Source of the DNA: Stenotrophomonas sp. NA06056 | GTDB taxonomy: Bacteria; Pseudomonadota; Gammaproteobacteria; Xanthomonadales; Xanthomonadaceae | DNA length: 64,000 bases | Assembly (NCBI RefSeq): GCF_013364355.1 | Contig: NZ_CP054931.1 | Location: 2,914,001 to 2,978,000, forward strand | Direction: 5' to 3' | Part shown: one piece after another, positions 33,872 through 42,719 of the stretch | How positions within the stretch are numbered: position 1 is the stretch's first letter | Layout of the letters: the number at the start of each line of letters is the position of its first letter | The notes under the pieces: model-generated | Database searches by the model: none | Told to the model about the DNA's origin: nothing | What the model saw: the letters and a program-made list of their open reading frames with translations, nothing else | Position numbers and translations under genes: made by a program

Positions 33872-34846
33872 TCAGCGATGCACGTGACCGCGATGACCCT
33901 GTGCATCGGTCGCTGCATGATCGTGCCCAGCGTGATCGTCGTCCTTCGCCGCCGACGGCTGGCCACAGGCTTCGCCACAGTGGTCGGCTTCGACCTGCAG
34001 GGTCACGTGCTCAATGCCGAAATCATCGTGCAGGCGATCACCGAGTTCACGTCGCAGGCGATCAGCGTCCTCGCCTTCGCGCATCACGATGTGTGCGGTC
34101 AGCGCCGGCGTGCTGGACGCCAGTGCCCATACGTGCAGGTCATGCACATCCAGCACCGCGTCGTGGTCCGACAGGCGCTCACGCACCTTGGCCACATCCA
34201 TGCCCTTGGGCACGCCTTCCAGCAGGACATTGACCGCTTCGCGCATCAGCACGTACGTGCGTGGCAGCACCCACAGACCAATCAGCACGGCCAGGATCGG
34301 GTCGATCGGTTTCCAGCCGGTCCACTGGATCAGCAGCGCACCGGCAATCACCGCCACCGAGCCGAGCATGTCGGCCCACACTTCCAGGTAGGCCCCCTTC
34401 ACGTTGAGGCTCTCGCCACTGCCGGCCTGCAGCAGGCGCATGGAAATCATGTTGATCACCAACCCGGCCGCAGCGATCACCAGCATGCCGGTGGAGGCGA
34501 TCTCCTGGGGTTGGCGGAAGCGACCGATGGCTTCCCACAGGATGTAGCCGGCAACCACGAACAGCATCGCGCCGTTGATCATCGCGCCCAGGGCTTCAAG
34601 GCGTGCATAGCCGTAGGTGCGGCGCGCATCCGGCGGGCGCCGGCTCAGGCGCACGGCCACCAGCGCGATCATCAGCGCCAGGGTGTCGGTGGCCATGTGC
34701 GCGGCATCGGACAACAGCGCCAGGCTGTTGGTCCAGAACGCACCGACCACCTCCACCACGAGGAAGGTGGAGGTCAGGCCGAGCGCCCACCACAAGGGCT
34801 TCTCGTGGCGGATCTCGGATGGCAGGTGATCGTGGTCGTGACCCAT
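33872..34846 (-). CDS. Cation diffusion facilitator, zinc exporter type (ZitB/CzcD)
   Basis: Metal/proton antiporter of 324 residues with six membrane segments, the CDF metal site SDAAHMATDTLAL and a second site in EVWADMLGSV, then the cytosolic dimerisation domain (VLDVHDLHVWALAS). Both ends are His/Asp-rich (MGHDHDHLP and HAGHDHAATDAQGHRGHVHR). Zinc or cadmium export from the cytoplasm is likely. ATG 34846 lies nine bases after AAGGAG. The palindrome TGTTTATAACA about 60 bp upstream resembles half a Zur box, but this is weak. Confidence 0.9.
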   Translation of the reverse strand: MGHDHDHLPSEIRHEKPLWWALGLTSTFLVVEVVGAFWTNSLALLSDAAHMATDTLALMIALVAVRLSRRPPDARRTYGYARLEALGAMINGAMLFVVAGYILWEAIGRFRQPQEIASTGMLVIAAAGLVINMISMRLLQAGSGESLNVKGAYLEVWADMLGSVAVIAGALLIQWTGWKPIDPILAVLIGLWVLPRTYVLMREAVNVLLEGVPKGMDVAKVRERLSDHDAVLDVHDLHVWALASSTPALTAHIVMREGEDADRLRRELGDRLHDDFGIEHVTLQVEADHCGEACGQPSAAKDDDHAGHDHAATDAQGHRGHVHR

Positions 34847-34986
34847 GGCAACAGCTCCTTTGCGATGGAGGCAGGCTACGCCGGCGGGCGTTGGGAAACT
34901 ATCACGGTGTTTATAACATTGCAGGCGTGCACGGCCGATGCCGCCGGGCATGTTCCGGCGCTACCGGTGTGACATTCCCGCCTGCG

Positions 34987-35009
34987 GTAGCGCCAGGCCA
35001 TGCCTGGCG
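34987..35009 (+). repeat. SMAG hairpin (CGCCAGGC type)
   Basis: GTAGCGCCAGGCCATGCCTGGCG element 11 bp beyond the stop of the FepA-type receptor gene. Nothing else gene-like is seen in 34847-35020. Confidence 0.85.
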
Positions 35010-35020
35010 AACGCAGCGGA

Positions 35021-37267
35021 TCAGAACCCGAAACGCAGGCTGGCCCAGTACGCGCGGCCGGGTTCGTTGTAGGTCGCCGCACCGGCATCGCTGCTGTTGG
35101 CCTCGCGGAACAGGCGCTTGTCGGCCAGATTGTTGACGCCGAAGCCCACGCTGACCGTGTCGGTCACCTTGTAACGCGCGCTCACGCCCCAGACGTTGTA
35201 CGCGCCGCGGGTCTGCAGTGCGATCGACGCATCGCAGCTGCCGGTGCAGCGTGGGTCGTTGTTGATGTTGGCCGTGGCCGGCTCCTGCTTGCCGTAGAAG
35301 GTTCCGGTCAGCAGCAGCGACAGCTGCTCGGTGGCCTGCCAGTCCAGCATGGTGTTGACGGTGTACTTGGGAATCACCGACAGCGGCTGGCGCGTGGTCT
35401 TGTTCTCGTTCTCCACCATGTAGGTGAAGTTGTTGCTCCACTTCAAGCGACTGCCCTGCTCGCCCAGCAGCGGAATCACCAGGTTGCCTTCCAGGCCCTG
35501 CACGATCGCCTTCGGTGCGTTCTCCCAGCGGAAGATGCGGCCGCGGCCATCAGCGGTCAGGCCGATCTGGTCGTAGCCGGCCTGGATCTTGTCCTTGTAG
35601 TCGTTGTGGAAGTACGTCAGCGAGGCCTGCCAGCCGCTCTGCGGTGCCCATTCCACGCCCAGCTCCTTGTTCAGGCTGGTTTCCGCCTTCAGGTCAGCGT
35701 TGCCGCGCATGTAGCAACCAGCGCCCAGGCTCGGCAACGCATTCGGGCAGCCGTTGCCGCGGGTGTAATACAGATAATCCGGATTCGACTGGTACAGGTT
35801 CGGTGCCTTGAATGCACGGGCGATGCCGCCCTTCACGACCCAATCGCTGTTGAGACGGAACTGCGCATTGAAGCTCGGGCTGGTGTTGTTACCGAACTGG
35901 CTGTGGTGGTCGAAGCGCAGGCCGGGCGTCACGATCCAGCGCTCACCCAGGTAGATGTTGTCTTCCACGTAGACGGCGGTGGTCTGTGCATCGGCCTTGC
36001 CGCGTGCACGATCGGCCGACAGGCCCGGGAAGCCGCCACCGCTGCTGCTGGATTGACTCATGGAGTAAGGATCGGTCAACCGGCTGTCGAGGTATTCGAA
36101 GCCCAGCGTCCACACATTCCCGGCACCGCCAAGCGTGGTCGGGAAGCTCACTTCGCCGTCCAGCTGGTAGTTGCGCAGGCGCGAGGTCGACCAGTCAGCG
36201 CCATTGAAGCTGCCTTCCGGGCCACCAGCCAGGCCTTCGTTGATGCGCGAATTGTTGACCCCTTCCACTGCTGCCGTCAGCCGCGAGCTGACATCACCCC
36301 AGCGTCCGCGATGGGTGATCGCGCCGGTGCTGCGGTACATGCGGTTGGTCTCGGCCTGCTGCTCGGCCAGCGCGGCCAGGTCGACGCCGGTGGAGGTTCC
36401 GGTGGTGCTGACCGCACGGTCGCCGGCATAGATGTTGCCCTGGCGGCTGGTGCCGGCTTCGAACTCGACCACCTGGTTGGCGGTCACGTCCCAGCGCAGC
36501 AGCGCGTTGACATCACGGTTCTTGACACCCTCGCGGCCCGCCGGCGGCACCGCGTTGGCGGCGGTGGCGAAGGTGCGGTTGAGATCCAGCGAATCGGCAT
36601 CGGTCTTGTTGAGGTTGCCGTACAGCCGGAACGACAGCGTGTCGCTCATCGGCCCGCTCAGCTGCAGGCCAACGCGCTCGCTGCCACCTTCGGCACTGTG
36701 CTCGGGTACCAGGCCGTACAGGTCAACCGCACCGGTCAGGTCGCCGGTCGGGCGCTTGGTGATGATGTTGACCACGCCGCCGGATGCACCCGAGCCATAG
36801 CGCGCCGCCGCCGGGCCGCGCAGCACTTCGATGCGCTCGATCATTTCCGCCGGCACCCAGTTGGTATCGCCGCGCGTATTGCGCTCGCCGCTGCGGCCCA
36901 TACGCACTGCGTCGCGTGCGCCCACGCGCTTGCCGTCGATCAGGATCAGGGTATTTTCCGGGCCCATGCCGCGCAGATCGATCTGCCGGTTGTTGCCGTA
37001 CTGGCCCGACGCGCTGTTGCCGGTCAGATTCACGCCGGGCATCGTGCGCAGCAGTTCGGCGATGTCGTTGACCGGCGGCCGCTTGGCGATGTCCTCAGCG
37101 GTGATGGTGGAAGTACCCAGCGCCTGCCGCGCGATCTGCGAGGCAGTGACATGCACGGTATCGATATCGGTGGCATCGGTTTCCGCATGTGCGGTGACCG
37201 CAGCCGCAGCCAGCAGCGCGGCCACGGCAAGCGCCAGCGGGCGCGGTGAATGAGTGTGTGCAGGCAT
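35021..37267 (-). CDS. FepA-type TonB-dependent siderophore receptor
   Basis: Outer-membrane receptor of 748 residues: a signal peptide (LALAVAALLAAAAVTAHA), TonB box (DTVHVTAS), plug domain (residues 45-175, with the FepA-type NNRQIDLRGMGPENTLILIDGK and VRMGRSGERNTRGDTNWVP segments) and a 22-strand-type barrel ending RFGF. The plug sequence and the PCNALPSLGAGCYMRGN-like loop with two Cys match FepA/PfeA/BfrA receptors for catecholate siderophores. TonB drives uptake. Start ATG 37267. A good Fur box lies upstream. The exact siderophore is not proven. Confidence 0.85.
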   Translation of the reverse strand: MPAHTHSPRPLALAVAALLAAAAVTAHAETDATDIDTVHVTASQIARQALGTSTITAEDIAKRPPVNDIAELLRTMPGVNLTGNSASGQYGNNRQIDLRGMGPENTLILIDGKRVGARDAVRMGRSGERNTRGDTNWVPAEMIERIEVLRGPAAARYGSGASGGVVNIITKRPTGDLTGAVDLYGLVPEHSAEGGSERVGLQLSGPMSDTLSFRLYGNLNKTDADSLDLNRTFATAANAVPPAGREGVKNRDVNALLRWDVTANQVVEFEAGTSRQGNIYAGDRAVSTTGTSTGVDLAALAEQQAETNRMYRSTGAITHRGRWGDVSSRLTAAVEGVNNSRINEGLAGGPEGSFNGADWSTSRLRNYQLDGEVSFPTTLGGAGNVWTLGFEYLDSRLTDPYSMSQSSSSGGGFPGLSADRARGKADAQTTAVYVEDNIYLGERWIVTPGLRFDHHSQFGNNTSPSFNAQFRLNSDWVVKGGIARAFKAPNLYQSNPDYLYYTRGNGCPNALPSLGAGCYMRGNADLKAETSLNKELGVEWAPQSGWQASLTYFHNDYKDKIQAGYDQIGLTADGRGRIFRWENAPKAIVQGLEGNLVIPLLGEQGSRLKWSNNFTYMVENENKTTRQPLSVIPKYTVNTMLDWQATEQLSLLLTGTFYGKQEPATANINNDPRCTGSCDASIALQTRGAYNVWGVSARYKVTDTVSVGFGVNNLADKRLFREANSSDAGAATYNEPGRAYWASLRFGF

Positions 37268-37390
37268 GTTCTGGACCTTCTGGCAGGGCAGCGGAAGCCT
37301 CTGGCATAGGGCACGAGGCGGCGACGGGGGGAGGCGGAACGATCACTGCGGGATGCCCGCAGGTCACTTCCTGCCGTCATTTTTCCACAA

Positions 37391-37406
37391 ATGCGAGTGA
37401 TTCTCA
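37391..37406 (-). promoter_or_regulatory. Fur box for the FepA-type receptor
   Basis: Minus strand TGAGAATCACTCGCAT matches 14 of 16 bases of the core TGAGAATCATTCTCAT. It lies 124 bp before the receptor start and 150 bp before the divergent diguanylate cyclase gene, so it could affect either. Confidence 0.75.
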
Positions 37407-37555
37407 AATGCGTCAACGCATTGCGGCGTCGGCTGGCATGTGCTTTGTCCGCGTTTTTCGCCCTGCATGGCGCTTAAACTGGCTGGCTAACCTGCCATCA
37501 ACCGCCGACAGCTGCGGCCGATACCGTGGTCTGTTGTGCGCCGCTAGAGATCGAC

Positions 37556-38971
37556 GTGGATACACCCCAACTGGACGAAGCCAGCCAACCGCTGGCCCAG
37601 GCCTGGCAGCAGTGCCTGCTGCAGGCCGGCCCCGCCGCCGCCGCATTGCTGCATGCCGTGGCCGCTGATGCACCGCCGACGCTGGCGCAGCGCTTCTACG
37701 AGGTGCTGCTGCAGGACACGCGGGCGCGCCGCTTCCTGTCGCATGAACAGGTCAAGCAGCGCCTGCAACCGGCGATGCAGCGTTGGCTGGCCCAACTGCT
37801 GACCACCGATGCGGATGGAGTCGCCGCCACGGTCGCCGCACAGCGGGTGATCGGCGATGTACATGCGCGGGTCGGCATTCCGGTTGACCTGGTGACACGC
37901 GGTGCGCGTGTGCTCAAGCACGAACTGTTCGTCCGCCTGCGCACCGACGCCACTGACAGCGACACCGCCTTCGCTGCCATCGATTGCCTCAGCGCGATCA
38001 TGGACATCGCTATGGAAGGCATGACCCTGGCCTATACGCACGCCCGTGAGCGCTCGTCGCGCACCGATGCGGCGTACCGGTTGTTCTCGCTGGTGCAGAA
38101 CGTCAGCACCGAGCGCGAGCGCCAGCGTGCCCTGCTGCTGGATTGGGAGAACAGCCTGCTGTACACCCTCGCTGGCCATGCGACAGGCGCCGACAACGCG
38201 AGCCTGGCGACCTCGGAGTTCGGCCTGTGGTTCACCCACAAGGGCATTCCCAGCTTCGGCGAAAGCAGCGAAACACAGCAGGTCGGGAAGCTGATGACAC
38301 GCATCGACAGCAGCCTGCAGCGCGCCACGGATGAAGATCCGGCGCGGCGGCTGACGGCCCTGCCGATGATCCGGGAAGACCTCGCCACCATCCGCAACCT
38401 GATGACCCTGCTGTTCGAACGCATCGGCGAACTGGATGCGGGCAGCGATGCGTTGACCAATCTGCTCAACCGGCGCTTCCTGCCGACCGTGCTGCGCCGT
38501 GAGATCGAATTGTCCACGCGCAACCACACGCCATTCTCGCTGCTGCTGCTGGACCTGGATCATTTCAAGGCGATCAACGATGGCCACGGCCACGACGCCG
38601 GCGACCGCGCGCTGCAGCACGTGGCCGCTCTGCTCGGCCAGCAGACCCGCGGCAGCGACTACCTGTTCCGCTACGGCGGCGAAGAGTTCGTGGTGGTGCT
38701 GGTGGCGGCCAGCGAATCGCAGGCGGAGGTGATCGCCGAAAGCCTGCGCCGGCAGATCGCGCAATCGCCGATCACCTTGCCCAATGGACAGACGCTGGGG
38801 TTGACCGCGAGCATCGGCGTGGCCGGACACGATGGGCATCCCGATTACGAACGGCTGATGGCGCGCGCCGATGCGGCGATGTATGCGGCCAAGCGGCAAG
38901 GCCGCAACCGCGTGGTGGTGGCCGACGAAGCACTGCCCGAAGCACCAGGACGGTGCGCACTGCAACGTTGA
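37556..38971 (+). CDS. Globin-coupled diguanylate cyclase (DosC-like)
   Basis: Protein of 471 residues that should make cyclic di-GMP in response to oxygen. Residues about 5-150 form a globin-coupled sensor domain, with the probable heme-ligand His103 in VHARVGIP (DosC of E. coli uses His98 in a like context). A helical middle region follows (155-305), then a GGDEF domain (310-465) with GGEEF at 374-378 and a canonical inhibitory I-site RGSD at 365-368, five residues ahead. I chose GTG 37556; a GTG at 37526 would add ten residues. It diverges from the iron receptor gene. Confidence 0.85.
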   Translation: MDTPQLDEASQPLAQAWQQCLLQAGPAAAALLHAVAADAPPTLAQRFYEVLLQDTRARRFLSHEQVKQRLQPAMQRWLAQLLTTDADGVAATVAAQRVIGDVHARVGIPVDLVTRGARVLKHELFVRLRTDATDSDTAFAAIDCLSAIMDIAMEGMTLAYTHARERSSRTDAAYRLFSLVQNVSTERERQRALLLDWENSLLYTLAGHATGADNASLATSEFGLWFTHKGIPSFGESSETQQVGKLMTRIDSSLQRATDEDPARRLTALPMIREDLATIRNLMTLLFERIGELDAGSDALTNLLNRRFLPTVLRREIELSTRNHTPFSLLLLDLDHFKAINDGHGHDAGDRALQHVAALLGQQTRGSDYLFRYGGEEFVVVLVAASESQAEVIAESLRRQIAQSPITLPNGQTLGLTASIGVAGHDGHPDYERLMARADAAMYAAKRQGRNRVVVADEALPEAPGRCALQR

Positions 38972-39009
38972 GGCAGCAGCGCGCGCGATGGCGTTGAACC
39001 GCTTCGACG

Positions 39010-40194
39010 CTACGGGGCGGCGTCGCGCGGAATGCGCCACGTCGCCCACCACGCCAAGGCCAGCAGAGCGATGCCCGCTCCCAGCGCGCACACGGCCGGC
39101 CACCCGTAGCGCGCCTGCATCCAGGTGCCTGCGGCAGCGCCCATACCGCTGCCCACCGCATAGAACAGCATGTACAGCGCCACCAGGCGCCCATGCTGTT
39201 CGGCCGGTGCGCGCAGCAGCAGGGCCTGGTTGGACACATGCAACGCCTGCCCGCCCAGGTCCAGCACCACCACGCCCAGCAGCAACAGCGCCAGCGACTG
39301 CGGCAGGCCCAGCAGCGGCGCCCAGGCCACCAGCATCAACAGCAGCGCGCCCAGGCTCACCCGGTGGGCAAAACCACGATCCATCCAATGCCCGACCCTT
39401 GCTGCCAGCAGCGCGCCGATGATGCCCGCCAGGCCCAGCGCGCCGATGCCAGCGGTCGACCAGCTCAGGGGCGGCGCCGACAACGGCAGTGGCACCGCCG
39501 CCCAGAACACATTGAGACCGGCAAACAACAGCAGTGCCAATGGCCCACGTTCGCGCAGTGCCCGATCCTGCAGCAGCATCTGGACCATGGAGCGCAGCAG
39601 CTCGCGCCAGGCCGGCGGCATTGCAGGCACCGGCACGTGCGGCAGCCGCCGCCACAGCAGCAGCGCCAGCGCCGCCATCAGCAGTGCCGACAGCACGTAC
39701 ACCGCGCGCCATCCCGCCACGGCGGCGACCGCCCCGGACACCACGCGTGCCGACAGCAGGCCGATGAAGACGCCGCCCTGGACCATGCCAACCACCCGCC
39801 CGCGTTGCTCCGGTGCAGCGAGGTTGGCGGCGTACGCGATCAGCCCTTGGGTGAGCGCAGTACCGAGCAGCCCTGCCAGCAGCATGCCCGACAGCAGCCA
39901 CGCGGTGCTGCGCGCGGCAGCCAGCCATAGCAGCGCCACCACCAGCGCCAGCAGTTGCGCGCGCAGCAGTCGGCGACGGTCGCCACGGTCGGCCAGCGGC
40001 AGCAACCCGAGCAGGGCCAGCACGCTGCCGGCCTGGGTGGCAGCCAGCAGTGCACCGGCCACCGCGGCATCCAGGGCGAAATCGTGGGCCAGGCGCTCCA
40101 GCAGCGGCTGCGCGAAGTAGACGTTGGCCACGCTGGCACCGGCAGCAATAGCGAGCAGGCCCAACAACGGGCGGGACAGCGAAGGCATCATCAT
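39010..40194 (-). CDS. MFS transporter, YnfM/AraJ-like exporter
   Basis: Membrane protein of 394 residues with 12 hydrophobic segments and the loop signatures [14 protein letters not shown] and [27 protein letters not shown] typical of sugar/drug exporters of the YnfM kind. The substrate is unknown. It is divergent from an HxlR regulator with an almost perfect 9-bp inverted repeat spanning the shared promoter region, suggesting that regulator controls it. Three ATG codons in a row (40194, 40191, 40188) leave the exact start open. Confidence 0.85.
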   Translation of the reverse strand: MMMPSLSRPLLGLLAIAAGASVANVYFAQPLLERLAHDFALDAAVAGALLAATQAGSVLALLGLLPLADRGDRRRLLRAQLLALVVALLWLAAARSTAWLLSGMLLAGLLGTALTQGLIAYAANLAAPEQRGRVVGMVQGGVFIGLLSARVVSGAVAAVAGWRAVYVLSALLMAALALLLWRRLPHVPVPAMPPAWRELLRSMVQMLLQDRALRERGPLALLLFAGLNVFWAAVPLPLSAPPLSWSTAGIGALGLAGIIGALLAARVGHWMDRGFAHRVSLGALLLMLVAWAPLLGLPQSLALLLLGVVVLDLGGQALHVSNQALLLRAPAEQHGRLVALYMLFYAVGSGMGAAAGTWMQARYGWPAVCALGAGIALLALAWWATWRIPRDAAP

Positions 40195-40195
40195 C

Positions 40196-40253
40196 GTGGT
40201 TGCAATTTGAAACTACGTGCACGGTAGCGCCACTGGTTTTAAACTGCAACCAC
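40196..40253. promoter_or_regulatory. Putative HxlR operator between MFS and regulator genes
   Basis: GTGGTTGCA (40196-40204) and TGCAACCAC (40245-40253) form a perfect 9-bp inverted repeat 40 bp apart, with further partial symmetry inside (ATTTGAAACTA against TGGTTTTAAAC). It covers the whole divergent control region. Confidence 0.65.
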
Positions 40254-40270
40254 AATCGAGGACATTCCCC

Positions 40271-40705
40271 ATGCACGCCAACAGCCCCTGCCCCGTGGCC
40301 CGCAGCGCCGATCTGCTTGGCGACCGCTGGGCGTTGCTGATCATCCGCGATGCCTTCGATGGGATCAGCCGCTTCGGCGATTTCCAGCGCAGCTTGGGCG
40401 CGGCGCGCAACATCCTCAGCGACCGCCTGCGGCGACTGGTCGAGGCGGGGCTGCTGGTGCAGCAGCCTGCCGCCGATGGCAGCGTGTACCAGGACTATGT
40501 ATTGACCGCGGCCGGCCAGGACCTGTTCCCGTTGCTGGTCGCGCTGCGCCAATGGGGCGAACGGCATCGCTTTGCCGCTGGTGAGGCGCACTCGCAGCTG
40601 ATCGAATCCAGCAGCCGCCGGCCGTTGCCCTACATGCAACCCCACGGACGCGACGGCCAGCCTCTGCATGCCGCCGATACCCGCGTGCGCAAGCTCAAGG
40701 AATGA
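40271..40705 (+). CDS. HxlR family transcriptional regulator
   Basis: Winged-helix regulator of 144 residues with the HxlR signature CPVARSADLLGDRWALLIIRDAFDGISRF (Cys7 followed by the WALLIIRD helix), then LGAARNILSDRLRRLVEAGLL as the DNA-binding region. Such proteins sense aldehydes or oxidants, often through the conserved Cys. ATG 40271 is chosen since it starts the domain. It most likely controls the divergent MFS gene through the inverted repeat between them. Confidence 0.88.
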   Translation: MHANSPCPVARSADLLGDRWALLIIRDAFDGISRFGDFQRSLGAARNILSDRLRRLVEAGLLVQQPAADGSVYQDYVLTAAGQDLFPLLVALRQWGERHRFAAGEAHSQLIESSSRRPLPYMQPHGRDGQPLHAADTRVRKLKE

Positions 40706-40791
40706 GGCCGGGCCTGATCCGCCCGTTCACGCACACCCGCGGTGCCCTCCGGCGGTTAGCATCGAGCATCCCCTGCCGCTGAACGCCGCCG

Positions 40792-41916
40792 ATGCCGAAC
40801 TCCGCCCGCACCCTGTCGATCCTGCTGCCGCTGGTCCTGCTGCTGGCCGCACCACTGGCCTCGGCCCGCGACGTGGCAGCACCCGCAGAGCACGTGGACA
40901 GCGATGGTCCTTACGTATTCCGTGAAGGCGCGCAACTGAAGGCGCAATGGATCTGCCAGGACAAGGTTGAAACCCACACCGTGCAGGCCGGCACCGGGGG
41001 CACGGATGTTGCCGCGCACTGCGGCTACCCGCATGCGGTGCACGTACTGCCGCCGAACGTGCCATCGGTATCGGTGCTACCGGCCGTGCCACGCATCGTC
41101 GCGGTGTCCGACATCCACGGCCAGTACGCCCTGCTGGTCCGCCTGCTGCGCGCCAACCGGGTAATCGACGCGCAGGACCGCTGGGCGCTGGGCACCGACA
41201 CGCTGGTGATCGCGGGCGACGTGTTCGATCGCGGCCCACAGGTGACCGAAGCGTTCTGGCTGCTGTACGGCCTGCAGCAGCAGGCGGCGGCCGCCGGTGG
41301 CGCGGTGCATTTCGTGCTCGGCAACCACGAGACCATGGTGCTCTATGACGACCTGCGTTACGTCAACCCGAAGTACCTGCGCAGCGCGCAACTGCTCGGC
41401 CGCAGCTATCCGCAGCTGTATGGTGCCGACTCGGTGATCGGCCAGTGGCTGCGCACGCGCCCGGTGCTGCTGCGGATCGGCGACACCCTGTTCCTGCACG
41501 GCGGCATCTCGCCCGATGCCGTGCAGATGGCATTGGACCCTGCCCACACCAACGCCGCCTACCAGGCCTCCCTGGGCATTCCCAAGGCCGAGGTGAAGGC
41601 AGACCCCGCCACCGCGCCGCTGTACGACGGCAAGACCAGCCCGATCTGGTACCGCGGCTACTTCGACGGACGCCTGGATACCGAGGGCGTGCAGGCCGTG
41701 CTCGACCGCCTTCAGCTCAAGCGCATCGTGGTCGGCCACACGTCCATGCCACATGTCAGCAGCTTCCACGACGGCCGCGTGATCGCCATCGACAGCAGCA
41801 TCAAGAATGGTGAGAACGGCGAACTGCTGTTCATCGAGGACGGCAAGCTCAGTCGGGGCCTGCTGGACGGTTCGCGGGTGCCACTGGCCAAGGGCGAGAC
41901 CGGGCTGCAGGACTGA
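40792..41916 (+). CDS. Exported Ser/Thr phosphatase-like metallophosphoesterase (Shewanella-like type)
   Basis: Protein of 374 residues with a signal peptide (LSILLPLVLLLAAPLASA) and an N-terminal extension with two Cys, then a complete PPP-type metal site in order: SDIHG, GDVFDRG, LGNHE, FLHGGIS, VVGHT. The arrangement matches Shewanella-like phosphatases, which have two metals and are found in the periplasm or outer envelope. The substrate, protein or small molecule, is unknown. It is followed by a GGGCCAGC hairpin that may end the transcript. Confidence 0.85.
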   Translation: MPNSARTLSILLPLVLLLAAPLASARDVAAPAEHVDSDGPYVFREGAQLKAQWICQDKVETHTVQAGTGGTDVAAHCGYPHAVHVLPPNVPSVSVLPAVPRIVAVSDIHGQYALLVRLLRANRVIDAQDRWALGTDTLVIAGDVFDRGPQVTEAFWLLYGLQQQAAAAGGAVHFVLGNHETMVLYDDLRYVNPKYLRSAQLLGRSYPQLYGADSVIGQWLRTRPVLLRIGDTLFLHGGISPDAVQMALDPAHTNAAYQASLGIPKAEVKADPATAPLYDGKTSPIWYRGYFDGRLDTEGVQAVLDRLQLKRIVVGHTSMPHVSSFHDGRVIAIDSSIKNGENGELLFIEDGKLSRGLLDGSRVPLAKGETGLQD

Positions 41917-41921
41917 ACGAA

Positions 41922-41942
41922 GGGCCAGCGTCGGGCTGGCCC
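41922..41942 (+). terminator. Hairpin after the metallophosphoesterase gene
   Basis: GGGCCAGC-GTCGG-GCTGGCCC, six bases past the stop. It is followed by CGGTCCCCC rather than T residues, so termination is only probable. Confidence 0.5.
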
Positions 41943-42047
41943 CGGTCCCCCACGCCCGCCACCTGCACCCGGTTTGCCGCTACCCTCGGCAGCCGAGAGG
42001 CCCGCCCTGTCCAGCGGGCGGCCCATCCGCCCCCAGGAGCCCCGCGC

Positions 42048-42719
42048 ATGCGCGTTCTCATCGCAGAAGACGATCCCGACATCGCCTCAGGCCTGTGCGC
42101 CTCGATGCGCCGGCAGGGCCACGTGGTCGACCACGTGGACAACGGCGCGCATGCCGATGCCGCACTGAATTCCACCCAGTACGCACTGCTGGTGCTGGAC
42201 CTGGGCCTGCCCCAGCTGGATGGCCGCGACGTGCTGCAACGGCTGCGCCAACGTGGCGATGGCCTGGCCGTGCTGGTGGTCACCGCACGCGATGGCCTGG
42301 CCGAGCGCGTGCGCGTGCTCGACCTGGGCGCCGACGACTACCTGGTCAAGCCCTTTGCGCTGGACGAATTCGAAGCACGCGTGCGCGCACAGCTGCGCCG
42401 GGTCACCAGCAACGGCAACCCCGACCTGCGCATCGGCCGGCTGCGCCTGGACCTGACCGGGCACCGGGTGTGGATCGACGAGCAGACCCTGGAGCTGACC
42501 GCGCGCGAATTCGGCCTGCTATCCGCCCTGGCGGTGCGTGCCGAGCGCATCGTGTCCCGTGCGCAGTTGGTGGAAGCGCTGTGCGACTGGGGCCAGGACC
42601 TGACCGACAACGGCCTGGACATCGCCCTGCACCGCCTGCGCCGCAAGCTGCAGCCGGGCGGCATGGGCATCCGCACGGTGCGCGGGCTGGGCTACATGCT
42701 GGAAGACGCCGGCGCGTGA
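42048..42719 (+). CDS. OmpR-family response regulator
   Basis: Regulator of 223 residues: a receiver domain with EDDPD acidic pair, phospho-Asp in LVLDLGLPQLDG, and Lys in DDYLVKPFALDEFEARV; a winged-helix DNA-binding domain ending GMGIRTVRGLGYMLE. It resembles the QseB/TctD subgroup. The stop codon overlaps the start of the partner kinase (GTGA). Signal and targets are unknown; the biosynthesis-like cluster that follows on the same strand is a candidate target. Confidence 0.9.
   Translation: MRVLIAEDDPDIASGLCASMRRQGHVVDHVDNGAHADAALNSTQYALLVLDLGLPQLDGRDVLQRLRQRGDGLAVLVVTARDGLAERVRVLDLGADDYLVKPFALDEFEARVRAQLRRVTSNGNPDLRIGRLRLDLTGHRVWIDEQTLELTAREFGLLSALAVRAERIVSRAQLVEALCDWGQDLTDNGLDIALHRLRRKLQPGGMGIRTVRGLGYMLEDAGA

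Noticed and set aside
34908..34918. TGTTTATAACA as a Zur box for the CDF exporter
   Set aside because: Only the half site fits the consensus; the rest is unlike it, and Zur usually represses uptake rather than export, so it is not listed as a site.
37544..40669. 1041-residue minus-strand open frame
   Set aside because: It runs antisense through the diguanylate cyclase and out of frame through the MFS gene. GC-rich DNA gives such long accidental frames.
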